64,000 nucleotides of DNA from Caenorhabditis elegans (GCF_000002985.6 NC_003284.9:12090001-12154000), one strand, 5' to 3'; positions 35,608 to 49,000 are shown, counted from the stretch's first letter. The notes: generated from the sequence alone by a model not told the origin. A program made the numbers and translations.

Positions 35608-38000
35608 ATGCGGTATGTTCTGATATTTGCGATTATTGAAATCACTACTTGTTTTTATCAAAATGAATCACTGTACGGTGAGATAGATTTAAACACGTTT
35701 TTATTCAAAATGTTAATTCTTCATTTTGCAGTTCCGGAATGGAACAATTTCTTGGAGAATCAAGTTAAACTGATCAAGGATGTTTTTACAAACTATGACA
35801 ACACTCTCTCACCTGTTTATACAAAAAGTGAGTCAAGTTAAAACTCAAAAACGGCATATTTTTATACTTCAAGTTGACCCCACACAACCAATAGGATATA
35901 ATCCACTAGCACCGAAACGATTCAATTATACTGTTAGTTTATACTATCTGAAATTAGTGGAAGTGATAGAGCCGGAAGAAAAAGTCTCGGTAGTTTTGGA
36001 AATGGCAGAGGTAGGCAGGTTGAATGTTTCAACGGAATCAATGCTTGTTTTTCAGTATTGGTATGATCCTCGGATAGCTTGGGATTCTAGTTTATACGGT
36101 GATATAAAAATGCTTCACATGCGACAAGATAAAGTTTGGAGTCCCACATTAAGTTTGTTTCGGATGTAAGAGCGAATGATTTGCTAAAGTAGTAAAAACT
36201 CATATTCAGAAATGATATTGCGGATTTTCGTGACCCGGATTTCCGTATGGTATGCGTGGAGAATACTGGTCATACCTACACTACACTTTCAGTCAAAATA
36301 TCACTGAATTGCCCACTAGATGTTTCAATGTTTCCCTATGATTCTCAAACGTGCCGTATTCAATTTAATATGCCATTGTTCTTTATGCAACAAGTAGAAA
36401 TGTTCAGCCAAATTTATGAGGGGATATTAAATTCAACAGTATGGGAAAAAATGGTAGGTTCGGTTTCTAAAAGAACTACTTCTTTCGTGTTTTATTTAAA
36501 TATCATGTTGTGAAATGTATTGTAATGCATCTTATAATGTTGTATCATGTATGTATTTCATTATATTTATTGACATACGTGAATAACCCCCATTAACTTT
36601 CATGAAAGATGGAAGACAACATTCACAGCCTGCAGCCTGACTGTCTGCAAATTAGTGATAAATTAGCGTTTGAAGATAGGGTAATGTGAATTTTCATTAT
36701 TTGCCAAGACGGCTAACAAAAACGTTGCAGTAAAAAACAGCGCCCATCTACACAAGTTTGGCTTGGTTGCCTTTTAGACAAAGTCGTACATTTTAAAGTT
36801 TTGTAAAACCATTTAGCATTGTAAACTAAATGGCTGATAAGATTTTCGTGTGAACTATTGTTCACACACAAATCTTTGGTCAGTGCACGTTTTACCTTTT
36901 TTTGGTCAGTGCACGTGTTTTGTTTTTCTTTGGTCCGTGCACATGTTTTTTGGTCAGTGCAAGTGTTTTTTGGTCAGTGCACGTGGTTTCTTTTTCTTTG
37001 GTCAGTGCACATGTTTTTTTGGTCAGTGCGCGTGGTTTCTTTTTCTTTGGTCAGTGCACATGTTTTTTGGTCAGTGCACGTGGTTTCTTTTTCTTTGGTC
37101 AGTGCACATGTTTTTTGGTCAGTGCACGTGGTTTCTTTTTCTTTGGTCAGTGCACGAGTTTTCTTTTTCTTTGGTCAGTGCACATGTTTTTTTTGGTCAG
37201 TGCACATTCACAGCTTTAAAAACGTATGCAAATCCAGGTCTGTTTTCGGATGCTCATCAATGTATTATCTTCAGTTGATTTGTCATGCTTCTTGTTTTGT
37301 GAGAGTTAATTTTAGTGTGCTACTTTCCAGGGAAACTCTGAATGGGAATTGGCAAACTTGACGCATTCCGTAGAGCTATTGAGTTACGGCGATGGACTTG
37401 GAGATATGCAGCTGGCAACATTTGAAATCCGAATCAGAAGGAACCCTATGTATTATATTTATATGATTATATTTCCATCTTTCATTATCAATGCACTGTC
37501 AATTATTGGAGTTTTCTTGAAAAAAACCGACAAAATGTCAAAGGTATAATAATTTTAATTAGGATTTTGGATCGAAAAACACTTGTTAATTTCGGCAAAA
37601 CGTACACAAACTATTTTGGAATTTCAGCTCAATGTTGGTCTCACAAACATCATGACCATGACTTTTATCCTTGGAGTAATGGCTGATAAAATTCCAAAAA
37701 CCGGTTCAATTCCTTTACTTGGAATTTATATTATTGTTAACTTGTTTATTATGATTGTTGCTGTTGGACTGACAATAGTACTTGCTGAAATCCAGAAGTG
37801 CGCAATTCCAAAGTTACGGAAAAATAAAAGTAAAATGAAGTGAGTGATGAAAGTTGGAAATTTATAATTTTAAATTTTGCAGCCAAAAATTGGAATACGT
37901 GCTGGGTGAGCCACTGGAAACAATTTGCATGGTAATCTTAGAGATTTTCAACACTGCAATTTTTATGGTAATGATCGGTTTTTGGATAAATGATATATAA
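35608..38000 (+). CDS. LGC-F: orphan Cys-loop ligand-gated ion channel subunit
   Basis: Eight exons (35608-35677, 35732-35827, 35874-36010, 36056-36165, 36210-36453, 37331-37543, 37628-37839, 37883-38000) give 399 residues. Signal peptide, WSPTLSLF, Cys-loop CPLDVSMFPYDSQTC, M1 (YYIYMIIFPSFIINALSIIG), the M2 block and M4 ending FWINDI are intact. It is the most diverged member: KKTDKMSK replaces the GADKMSK linker, and Ile occurs where the others have Val after WSPT...F. Like LGC-A it lacks the intron that splits exon 6 in the four inner genes. Intron 5 (877 nt) contains a minisatellite. The exon-3 acceptor is TTCAAG. Confidence 0.9.
36876..37210. repeat. Minisatellite of GGTCAGTGCAC units in LGC-F intron 5
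   Basis: About 14 copies of GGTCAGTGCAC(A/G)TG separated by T-rich spacers. Short and long spacers alternate to give a higher-order unit of ~45-50 bp. GTGCAC and CACGTG are palindromes. The array is asymmetric: T-rich on + and A-rich on -. Confidence 0.95.
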
Positions 38001-38593
38001 GCTTCCGCTTTCTTCTTCAATTTGCTTCGAATAAAAAAGTTCGAATAGTATCATTTTAATGGTTCCGACGCAAATAAAAAACGACAACATAGAAGTTCAG
38101 TCCCACAGGATTAACAATATTTAACAAATTCAAGAAACACCATACAAAAGCTCTATTTATTGATACAACAGATTTTACAGAATTGCTGACATTATTTGTA
38201 GAAACTACAAAATTAAATGCCAATTTTCTGAAATATTAGTTTCAGAAAGAACAAAAACGTATTGTACACGTATCGTTCAAATTTACAGAGAATAAATAGA
38301 ACTAAACACAGTAAAGCTAAAAGCGTAAAAGCGTAAAACTTAGTTTTTTTTCAAGTTCTTATTTTGAATCTCCACGTTTTGGTTGGTGGTGTACATCCAA
38401 GATTCTTGTAGAGCTCTTTGTTTCTTTTTTGCAGAGATCGAGTTTCTTTGAAAATTGCAATAAGAGAGTTGTCTTCTTGGAAACGAAGTCTGAAAAAATA
38501 ATAACTTTTTAAACCCTAACTTGAAAGTGATCACGGTTGTGTTGTGGCACGTCACAGAACATTCACAAAGTTTTTTGTCGCATCACAAACTGA
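38001..38593. other. Intergenic, 3' of LGC-F
   Basis: AT-rich. Short frames on both strands have no family resemblance. Confidence 0.5.
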
Positions 38594-39592
38594 CTAGGGA
38601 ATGGTGTTACCCCTGCAATCGCTAGGAGGACAAAACAAAGTGAAAATGGAAGATCAGATCTATGGCTACAAGAATCAGTTTTTGGAATCTGCTTAACTCG
38701 GTCCCAAAGCTGAAATTTTCGGTCTTAAAAAGTAGTCCTCTTTTTGCTCAAAATGCCGTTTTTCGTGTGTAGAAGTGGCTACATAAAAGTTTGGCACCGC
38801 AGCCGCCGTTCGAATGGCCGATTGGTGAACTCTCGTGCTCATTAAACTAAAGGTCACGGGTTCGTTCCCCACTAGGTATTAATTTTTTTTTGAATTTTTC
38901 CTCTAGCATGAAATATGCACAAAAACACGGTTTCTTCCGTTTTTTGGTAACTTCGGAATAAATTTGTTGGTTCCTGGGAATCATAAAAGTAATTTGGAAA
39001 TTTTTTGGAAGTTTTCTTTTTTTGATAAATTTTCACTTTTCTCCCACCTAATGTATGCACATTTTTTTCTTCAAAAATAATTTTTCAAAATTTTTTCAAA
39101 AAGTGTTTGGTTTGAAAGAGCAGCATTAGTTTGGATATTTCTACGATTTTGGAGGATCAAATGTCATTTTTAGGAGAAAACCACTGTTGTTTTCTCTAGA
39201 GTTTTTCACGAAAAGGACCTACTTTCAAAGACTTCCAGCTCCGTTGACGAGTAAAATAAAAAAAAGTTGTCAACTGCAAAGTTATTTTAAAAGTACCAAT
39301 AAACAAATTGTCAGTTGAAGTTACTCTGCTAAATTTTATGGGTAGAGAGATATGGACATTAGTAATTAAGTAAGTTAAAGCTTCACTTCGATTAGCTGTA
39401 TATGTAGCCACTTCTACACACGAAAAACGGCATTTTGAGCAAAAAGAGGACTACTTTTTAAGACCGAAAATTTCAGCTTTGGGACCGAGTTAAGCAGATT
39501 CTAAAAACTGATTCTTGTAGCCATAGATCTGATCTTCCATTTTCCCTTTGTTTTGTCCTCCTAGCGATTGCAGGGGTAACACCATTCCCTAG
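38594..39592. mobile_element. ~1-kb non-autonomous DNA element with ~195-bp terminal inverted repeats
   Basis: The left arm 38594-38790 (CTAGGGAATGGTGTTACCCC...) and the right arm 39400-39592 are near-perfect inverted copies over about 195 bp, with only a few mismatches. TGA flanks both ends (38591-38593 and 39593-39595), consistent with a 3-bp target duplication. The ~610-bp interior has no transposase frame and is very A/T-rich, but holds a tRNA-like segment near 38800-38880. Confidence 0.88.
38800..38880 (+). other. tRNA-like remnant inside the TIR element
   Basis: GGTCACGGGTTCGTTCCCC resembles a Pol III B box (GGTTCGANTCC) on a degraded T-arm. About 40 nt upstream, GATTGGTGAACTCTCG resembles an A box. 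I cannot close acceptor or anticodon stems, so it would not be a working tRNA. It could be a tRNA-derived segment captured by the element. Confidence 0.35.
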
Positions 39593-40085
39593 TGAGGTTG
39601 GCTATAAGTCAATCCCTCAATTATATTTTGGTTCGTGTATTTTGATACCCACATTTTTTGAATTAATTAAGTTTTTATATATTTTTAATTGAACATATTA
39701 TCCACTTTCCCATAATAGACTTATTTTATGAATGTTTATTTCCTTAGCCTTAAAATACAATAAACTCCACACGTCTTGTCTAAAAAATTAATTTTAAAAA
39801 TGTGGGTTTATAAAACAAAAGTTTCCCGAAACAAACCCCTCGTAAAAAATATTTTGCCGTTTCTATAAAAGTAATAGAACAATTTATTTCTCACAAAAGG
39901 AGCTGATTAAATAAATATAAAATGCGCTGGATAAATGAATTTAAACACTAAAATACTTTGATTAAACTGCAAAACATTAAAACGAAATATAAAAAAGCAT
40001 AAATTTTGGAATGAACATAATCAAATGGCTCTGTTTCTAAAAATCTATGAAAAAATTAGCATTTATCAAAACATTTTAAAAAAAC
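39593..40085. other. Intergenic, 3' of the BEACH gene
   Basis: About 490 bp of AT-rich sequence downstream (minus sense) of the BEACH-gene stop. No feature beyond a probable 3' UTR. Confidence 0.45.
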
Positions 40086-43000
40086 CTACTCTCTCAGGCT
40101 GTAATCCATTCTATTTTCAACTTCCAGCACTCGCATTTCAGTTAAATTCATCGTCTCGAATAAAACAATTGCATGATCACTCCGTATCATTGCCAGTGTT
40201 TGAATTCCCATTCCAGGCTCTGGCGGCATTGAAATGACACCACTGTGCACAAATTGATTCTTCCCGATATATTTTGAAATGAAAGGTTTTGCATTAATCT
40301 GAAGTGATAAGCGTATTTTAGATGGGCTTAGTTAATAGTGGTAAAATCTTACACTGATCTTTGCCATAATTTGCTCTGAATGTTCTCTAGCAAATTTCCC
40401 AACGTACTTATTCTTCTTGGTCTCTCTTTTCTTAATTCTCCATCCTTTTATAAACCGTATCTGATTTCCGTTCCATTTCTCTGTCACAATCAGTTCTCCA
40501 AGATTTTTTAACACTCCACACGACTCGACAACTCCTTCAATAGTGCAGCACCCGCGAATGTGGTGAGTGTGAAGATTCCAAACTGATATGATTGATTTGT
40601 TCTCATTTTTATGAATAGTGAAAATAGTTGAGAAAGATGTACAAACTTCAACGTCAGTATAATGTCCTTCTTGAACTGGAAGTGTACCACAATATTCTAT
40701 TACCAATTCTTTGTTATCACTGCGAAGAACTCTGTCAACAGCTATTCTAGATTTAGAATACTGCCTATAGGCCATTTTGTAGATCTCGATGGGGCCACGC
40801 AGAAGCATACATGCAACATAATTGTCATCCACGCTTACTGCCTCAATCTTCTGAGCATGTCCTTTACTTATTTCAGAATTTCCGTCTGACAAAATTAATT
40901 GATCTTCTTTTATTTTAAAACTGATATCTGAAGGATCCTTTTCTCGTTCTAAAACATTCAATAAATTATTTTAAATTTTTAAAAAAAGGCACAATTTGAA
41001 GTTACTGGGTTTCCGTAGTATCCGTTTCCTCAAACACAAAAATATTTTATTTAACTGTAACCATATTTCTTAAATTCTGGTTTTGTGAGTGGTTTTCTAA
41101 ACCTAAAATTAAATCATCCAATTGGCTATTCGATTAAAAATTATGTTTTTATAGAAATATTTAGAATTTTAAAGATGCGCGGGTACTACATACTTACTAC
41201 TTTATAAAACTATCAAATCGCTTACTATCTCGGTTTTTCTGGAACAAGTGGAAATTTTCCTGGTCACTTGCGTTTGCTTTGTTGAAAATTTTTGATTTCA
41301 AGTTTTTCATTCTTCTCCACACTCTTTGTGTTGTTTGTGTATCCATTGTGTACTCCCCAACATCATATTGCCCAATGGTTAGCTCTTTACCAAACCTAAA
41401 CTGGTCAAAGTTTATTGAGAAAGAAATTTCAAAAAAAAAAACGTACGCAAGACCGTGCATGTTGCGAACTGAGCTACGACGGTGCTGGAGCACTTCTCGT
41501 TTTGGATGAGATTGCGTGAATAGTTGAATGGGTGCCGTACCAAGGGTTTTTTGATTTGCTTCATATGCATTCGTCATGACTCTGTCGAAACTCGGTGGTG
41601 GAGAATTCCCAGGATAGACCTGAAAATATGTATGGGCATTTGTGTGATATTAGGAAAAACGTACGGCTGGGTGATATACGTTAATGGCATCATGTGCTGA
41701 TTTGCCTCGTGACTTGTAACCAAACACTAGGTCTATCCAATGATGAAGCATTGACTGAACAATTTCGGATTCTGAAGAAAAATTTTTTGATACAACCGGC
41801 TGGAAATACGAATATTACCTAAAGCGTGTCTATGTAAGTATATGAAATTTTCATGTACAGCTTTCTCATCCATATAACACCACTGTGGAACATCTACATC
41901 ATTCACAGTTTCACCATTTTGCTTTTCGCCGAACTGATTTCCATTGTCATTTCTCAATACTTCCACTGTTGTGAACAACTCAGGAACAAGTTCCTTATAG
42001 TCATTGCTTGATTCAATTTTTCCTAAGCCCAGTCCAGACTCTATATTATGAAAAAGACGGTCTGGAAAATCAAATCGCCCATCCTGAAGTTCAATGGCCT
42101 CTTCTCCAAATGGTAACAATCGGATATTGAAAAAGGAAACAACACCACGATTGGAGCACATCGAACCAAAGTGATATGGCGTAAGATGGCTGATTTCTTC
42201 ATTTTCCTGTAGACTGGTTTTTTGAAAGGATTTTGGATGGGTGCTTACCTTCAACTCATTATAGTGCTCTTTGTGTTTCTCAACTGAAACAGGATCTTGA
42301 GCAGCCACAGGTCTGTCTAGTTTTCTAAAACATTATTTTCGATAATGAAAAAAAAACATGGAAATTTACCTGTATATTGTCTTATCTTGAAGATCAACTG
42401 ATTTGTCACCAAATTTGGCTAGAATCCTCGGGAAAATTGGAGAGCTACTACTGTCGTGAATTGTGCGACCGGCAAAAAGATTTAGCATAGTTAAATACTC
42501 AAAGTTAGACATTTTTCCTTCCTCCCAACGTTTGGTGTAAGCCAGAAGTTGATGTTCGGTGGCAATAAGTTTTGTAGCGTATTGGCTGACAAGTTTGGAA
42601 AATCTCTGAAAAACCGAAGTATGATAAATTCAGCGAATAAAAATCACTGAGAACATTTGAGTAACTTAATGAGAAAGTTTTAATTAATGAAGTATTAATT
42701 CAAAACCAGGTCTCAACATTCCGCCTAAGATTTTATTGTTTCAGTATTCACATACCTGTTGTGAAAAAATGAGTAAAGTTTCGTGATTGCTCATCAAAAT
42801 TTCAAACGAAACTTCTAAAGCATCCCAAGGTCGCATCGGTCTACGAAAGATCATTGACATATTTTCGAATAAAAACGTTTTCTCAACAATGTGTGAGCCA
42901 TGTGGCAAAGCTGTAATTCCAGTACGATGAACGTGGAAAACTGGATTGGTTTGAATTCCATTCATTATAAGTATTCCATGTAAGCAAGCGTTTCGCAGTG

Positions 43001-46000
43001 TTGCAAATATACTTGGTTTCCGTATAAGTGAGAAGTTGAGTGCATCAAACATCTCGGAGAAAATACTAATTTTCTTAGTGTGTTCGTGCATCACAAACAT
43101 GTCTTTTGTTCGAACATCCGTCAGATCAGTAACCATTCGTTCTCCTCTTGGTCCCAATGTTGAAGTGATTTTTCTTGGGTGATAGTTATTTTTAACAGCT
43201 GCCAATCGAGAAAATACACGCTAAAAGTTCAGAATTTTAAATTAATCTGAAATTAAACTCCACCTCATTTTCTTCAATCTTTCCCATGAGATCACAAATT
43301 TCATTGATCCGTTTCATATTTCTCGGAGCCGCTAAAGATTTTTGCAATTTCTCCAGTGAAAAATTGATTTCTGACACGTCACAGTATGGTTGAGGAGTTC
43401 TTCCTTTCAAGTTAATTTTGGAAATCACTTCGTTTCTTTGGTCCAACCAGTATCTTGAAGCAATTTCACTTTCAACTGTAATTTTTTGAATCAGATCTGG
43501 TGTTCGAGGCTGCGGATAGTCGTCAAGTTTTCCTGGAATGTTTGAAAATTATTATTGAGAAAACACAACTTCAGGTGTAGAGAACCTCGTGATCGATTTC
43601 CATTTGGACAATTAAGAAATAAAACCGCAAGCTTAAACAGATTCGAGTTGTTATCTTCCCTTTGGGTAATGTTTTCCATGGCCAATCTTATCATCTGATC
43701 AATATCCTTAAATTTAATTTATTTTAAATTGAATTTCACTTAAATTTGATGACAAGGATATCTGTTAGTTGCTCACCATAACATTTCCAAACACTGTAGC
43801 AATTTTAGTATATGAACGAATGATTTTGTGTAAAAGAACTTCCATTCTGGATGATTTCTGCCTACTGAATACTTTATCTAAAATACAATATGTTTTCCTT
43901 CATCATTTTTTTCCTTTTCGAACTTACTATAAGGAGTAATGTATTGATGTATATCCGTAAGAACAAAAGTGACGCAATTTGCAAATACATTTGATACAAA
44001 CATCATATCTGCTGCTACCCAAATACAGTTTGGCCACGCTTCATCCAATGTCCACTTGGAAAGTTCTTCAAAGAATATTCTATACAGACTATCCTCCTCG
44101 TCACAATCGACCCGGTTTGTAATCTTGAAAAAATATTGGCACAACGACAACACATCTTTGATACGGTGGCGCATTTCCTCTGCAGTTAATGGGGATTCTT
44201 TATGCTTTTTATAGGGGCACTTCAAGATGTTATTGTTCGGTCCCATAACACTTTCCTTGACTTTTTGCGCAAAGCCATCCCAGAATTTTGTAGGTTTTAC
44301 TGGAGCCGCATCAATCTCCTCGGGTTCCTCGTCATATCCAAGCATGTGTAGAGATGAGTTACTTGCTGACCTGTGCTTGTTCGAATCAGCCAAAGCAATG
44401 TCAAGAAGAAACTTGAACAATTGAAGTAGTAATACACACAGTGCCCAATAAACATTGTCTCGAATAAGCCGTTGAGACTCATTTTCAGGTTGATCCAATA
44501 GTTTTCCATTTTCTTGTGTGTATAAGAGTAAAATGTGAGAGATGAGTCGAGAGGCTCCTTCAAATACAGATTGCCTTCCATTAACACCAATCCGAATGAT
44601 GCTAATGGCAAATGCAAACCAAGGATCCAAAAGAGCTTTCAGTTTTTCGTTTCGAATTCTGAAATTAAAGAAAAATGTTTAGTGATCTATTCTGTAATAA
44701 TATTTCACTGCCAAGAAAATCAAGTAGCGTCGTTATTTTCTTTTTTATAGGCGTAGCTGCAGATTAAAATTGTTTTCCTTTAAAATAATGAACTGACACA
44801 ACAACTCTGTACACCAGGAAAAAATTTGTTTGTTGCTGTTTTACCTGAAATCTCCAAGCTTCGAAAGTTTGGCCAAAATTGCAACCATATGTTCGTCAAT
44901 ACCAGCTGCGGTCATTGCTTGAGTAAGCTGATTGTTAAAAGTGTACACCTATAAATAAACGGGGCTTCATGATTTCAAACATTCACCTTACTTTGTTCAG
45001 AGATGTGCAAACTACTGTAAACACGGAAATCTCCACATCATCCGCTGATTCTTCAAATATTGATAAAAGTGGATATACCGCATGACAGGACACCGTATTT
45101 GGAGTGAATGTTTCTAGATGTGCATTATCAAGACCAGCGGAAACATCAACTTGCTCTCGGAGCAAAATAGAAAAAAGTGCGTTGACCGATTGCATAGTCA
45201 AAGGTTTTGAATGAAGCTGGCGTGCCAGAATTGGAAGTAGATTTAATTGGACGATTTTTGTTATCTTGTCCGAGTAAATGTTATGGTTCTATAAACTTTT
45301 GGCATGATTGAAAACTGGAACACTTCACTTACAATAATAGCTTCATACATCTCTATGAGGGCGCCAACAACTTTTCCGTTATTGTTAACTTCAATTAAGT
45401 AGCATATTTTCTCTGCAGTAATTGAATCAAAATTTGCGTACTGGGTGTCTGGGCATAATACGTAAGCTTGGTGGATAATTTGCAGGAGACCTAAATTTTT
45501 ATTATCTTTCAGAATTCTCAAAAAATTCAAAACCTTTCATCATATAATTTCGATTCTTGGTCATCATCCTGAGCATCCGTTCGGTTGGTTGTTCAATTGG
45601 TGTTAAAACTCGGAAAAGCTCATCATCTTCAACATTCCCAAGTGGAAGATCCCACTGGAGCAATTCTCGATTGATGCGTCTTCTAGTCACTTCCTCTTCT
45701 TCTTCAGAGTCATCCCCATTTAAGCGTAAAATCGGCTGCCGAGACAGTTCTCTTTCCAAAGCTAAAAGTTTTACATGCTTTTGTGCAAGGATTCAAACTA
45801 CTGACCATATTCTTCAACCCAGCGGAAATTTTCACCTAACGGATAAATTTTCTCAAAATCAAACATATCCATCATAAATGTGACCAGTTGAGCAGTTCGT
45901 ACTGCATGAGGCTCTCGACACCATTCTTTGAAAATTTCAACTGTTATAGTAACGATGTCGTGGACTTCATCACTTCCTTTGTCGTTTCTGATTATTTTTG

Positions 46001-49000
46001 CGACAATCTGTAATATGAAATATCAAGAAAAGTGCAAAAAGAAAAAACTAGACTAGTTGTCTATGTAATAGCTGATATCCTTATAATGGTATTTTAATTA
46101 CGATCAGTATTTACTAACCTGTAATATAAGCGGCAAGAATTTATCCAAGTTCGGACCCGGGTTTGATGATTTAAATCTAATGAGCAATCGATAGAACATT
46201 GTGAGATCTTTTTCCCATAGGGAAGACTCTGAGAGCAATTCAGTAAGCAGGGATGCTTCTTTGATTTCATGGTTTGTTATCATACATTTATCAAACAATT
46301 TCTGAAATTAATAGAAATTAAACCTTCTTCAAAATCGCAATATACCTTTACAATACTTTCTGGAACTTTTACTTTTGTGTGGCGGAATAGTAGTGATACC
46401 ATTTGATGTGCTTCTGATGTCGAGAATTTTTCCCTTTTTAGACATGGCGAGTTTAGATATGCTAAAATCAAGTTCCAATGTGTGACTGTTCCTACTGGAC
46501 AATCCGCATTTTTTTCAAGTAACAGTTTTGTAAAGTTATGGAATATGAATCCAAATCCCCCTGCAGCTCTCAATTGTTCAACTGTACTCGTAAATCCTGC
46601 TTCTTCACTTTTAACGGACAACTGTTGATTATGGCGAATGGGGATTACTGAATGGAACATTTGGCCAATGTTGAGTTTTCGCCCTTTTGTGGATAATACA
46701 AACTTTCGTGTTTTCTCGAGATTTTTAGAACTGATTCCCAATTCATGAACATCATACAAAGATTGACGATCACCTGTAATTACATAAATATTCACGCTAG
46801 ATATAACTTTGAACATTAAAGTGTACTTTGCTATTTCCTGAACAATAAAGTAACTTTTTAAAGTTTCGGTATTCTTACCTTGAAATACAATTGGAATTGT
46901 ATGATGTAGAGAATTAATCGAAATCTTAATTTCATCAATTGAATGCGAATTTCTCCGATTTACAAGTCGGTGCGTTTTCCGGGAAGTCTAGAAAGCATTT
47001 ATTGAAAATGTTGGAATGTTTCATGAACTCACGTAAATAGATATTTCTTCTCCATTTTGACTTACTTGCATCATGAATTTATGAACTCTATAGGTTGGTT
47101 CCAAGTAACTAATGACTTTATCTCTAAAAAACAAATGTTAGTTTTCAAAACGTTCAACCTTAATATCTACCCATTGTTAGTTGTATATAAACAAATTAGC
47201 CTGTTTGCTTCACAAAAACAGTTCATGTCGAGAACGAGATTACCAATTGTTATTGACACCATTTCAGATTCTTCGCCAGTTTTTCTCATTTTGAATTGAA
47301 AGTAAACATTTATGTTTAATTTAGGACTTTCAGCCACGTGTGTTCTGAAATGCTTACATTTATAGAATGTATAAAGTTAGGAGAGACGCGAAAAATGAAA
47401 AAGGAATGGGTTCACTTGGGTTCAAGAATGGGACCGAATTGATCAAATATAATAAGAAAATTGTTTAAAAATTTTTTGAAATTTTTTCCATGTACAGACA
47501 AAAATAATCAAATATAGCGCTTGCCATACGCAGAACAAAAAAACAGAAATAGAACAAAAAATTCTCAGTAATAATTTTTTGGATCGAAGATTTCCGAAAA
47601 ATTGTTGACTGGAAATTTTAGAACTTTTCAAAAGTTTTGCTAGAATAATTGGTCACTTTAGCACCCAACAATGGTTTTTTTTCAATTTCCCACTGTACAT
47701 ACTTCACCTTAAAACGAACTGAAAAACCTACATGTACTCCATATCTTCATGTTGAACTGGATAAGTCCAGGACAAACTTAAAAGACTGCGTAGGTATAAC
47801 GTGTAATCATGTTGTACTTGACTTGAGTTGTAGTTTTTCAAAACTCTGTTTGCAAGATGTGCCATTAACCAACCGGATTCTGTGATATTATTCAGACGTT
47901 CAACCAAGTAGAAGGATATTATAGAATCTGACCATTGAAGAACTGCAGTGTTCTGTAAAATAACTATTTCGTGTAGCTATATTTAAAAGTAGTTTGTGAA
48001 TGAAAAGAAAATGTGTTCTTACTTGGTCAAGAAGGCCCTGAATATCCTTCTTGCCAAAGTTTGCTACGAGAGCATCTCTTTTTTGTTCTTTAATTGAAAG
48101 CAGAAAAAGTAGTGGTGTCTTATCCCGGATTGTTTCCAAAAGTTCTCCATTAGGCAACGGAAAGTTAGTCGAATTTGTCAAAACTCTGAAAAAGAAACAT
48201 ATTTCTAGTTATTTTATTCACAGCTTACTGTTTATATAAAAGATTCAAATACATTTTTGTATTCTTCTCGCCTTCTCCAGACGTTGTGTTGTTTTCCAGT
48301 ATTCGGCTTACGGATTCGAACCACATTTTCGAAGGAGCATAGGCATGCATTTGGTCACAAAATGTTAGGATTGATAGGCAAGTCAAGTGACATTGAATAA
48401 AATGGTCTTGAATGCAATTCAAATTATTCCAATCTGTTTGAAAATGGGAATCAAGCATGTCCAGCTCATGATATGTATAGTCGATCATTTGACACTCAAT
48501 ACTATCCAATAGGCTTTTAATTCCACCAATCAAAACATCTTTTTTATGATAACATTTTCTCAATAAATCTTCTGTAATATATTTAATTATAGTGTAAAAT
48601 ATTTGTGAAATAATAAGTACCTGAAGACTGAGACCTCAGAACTTTTGCAATCAACATTAAAAAATGATTTAACGCGTGATAGTTGTTAAGTTTTTGAAAT
48701 ACAAAAACAATTTTCTCAGCCATATAATTTCTCTGGAAATTTTAAGTAACAAGACTACTGTAAAAGAATAACTCACGAGTTCCAAGTTTCTTTGAAGGCA
48801 AGCATTTTGGAAACATGCACTTAGAATTTCGTATGGCATTGTTGAATTTTTGAGCTCAGGATTGTCAATCAAAAGTTCCAAAGTTTGTTTGAAACAAGCC
48901 TCAGCTTCATGTGGTGAAAGATTCACGAAGCGATTGAAAGTCTGAGATTGTAGGAACGACACAAGTTTCAGTCCTTCATTACACATCTCTTTAGAGAAAA

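Noticed and set aside
36876-37210. Possible CRISPR-like array
   Set aside because: Spacers are repetitive T-rich DNA rather than unique, and the genome is animal. It is a minisatellite.
36850-37361. Three overlapping + frames of 105-167 codons rich in FWSVH/FGQC repeats
   Set aside because: They are translations of the minisatellite, which lacks stops in all frames. The region is an intron of LGC-F.
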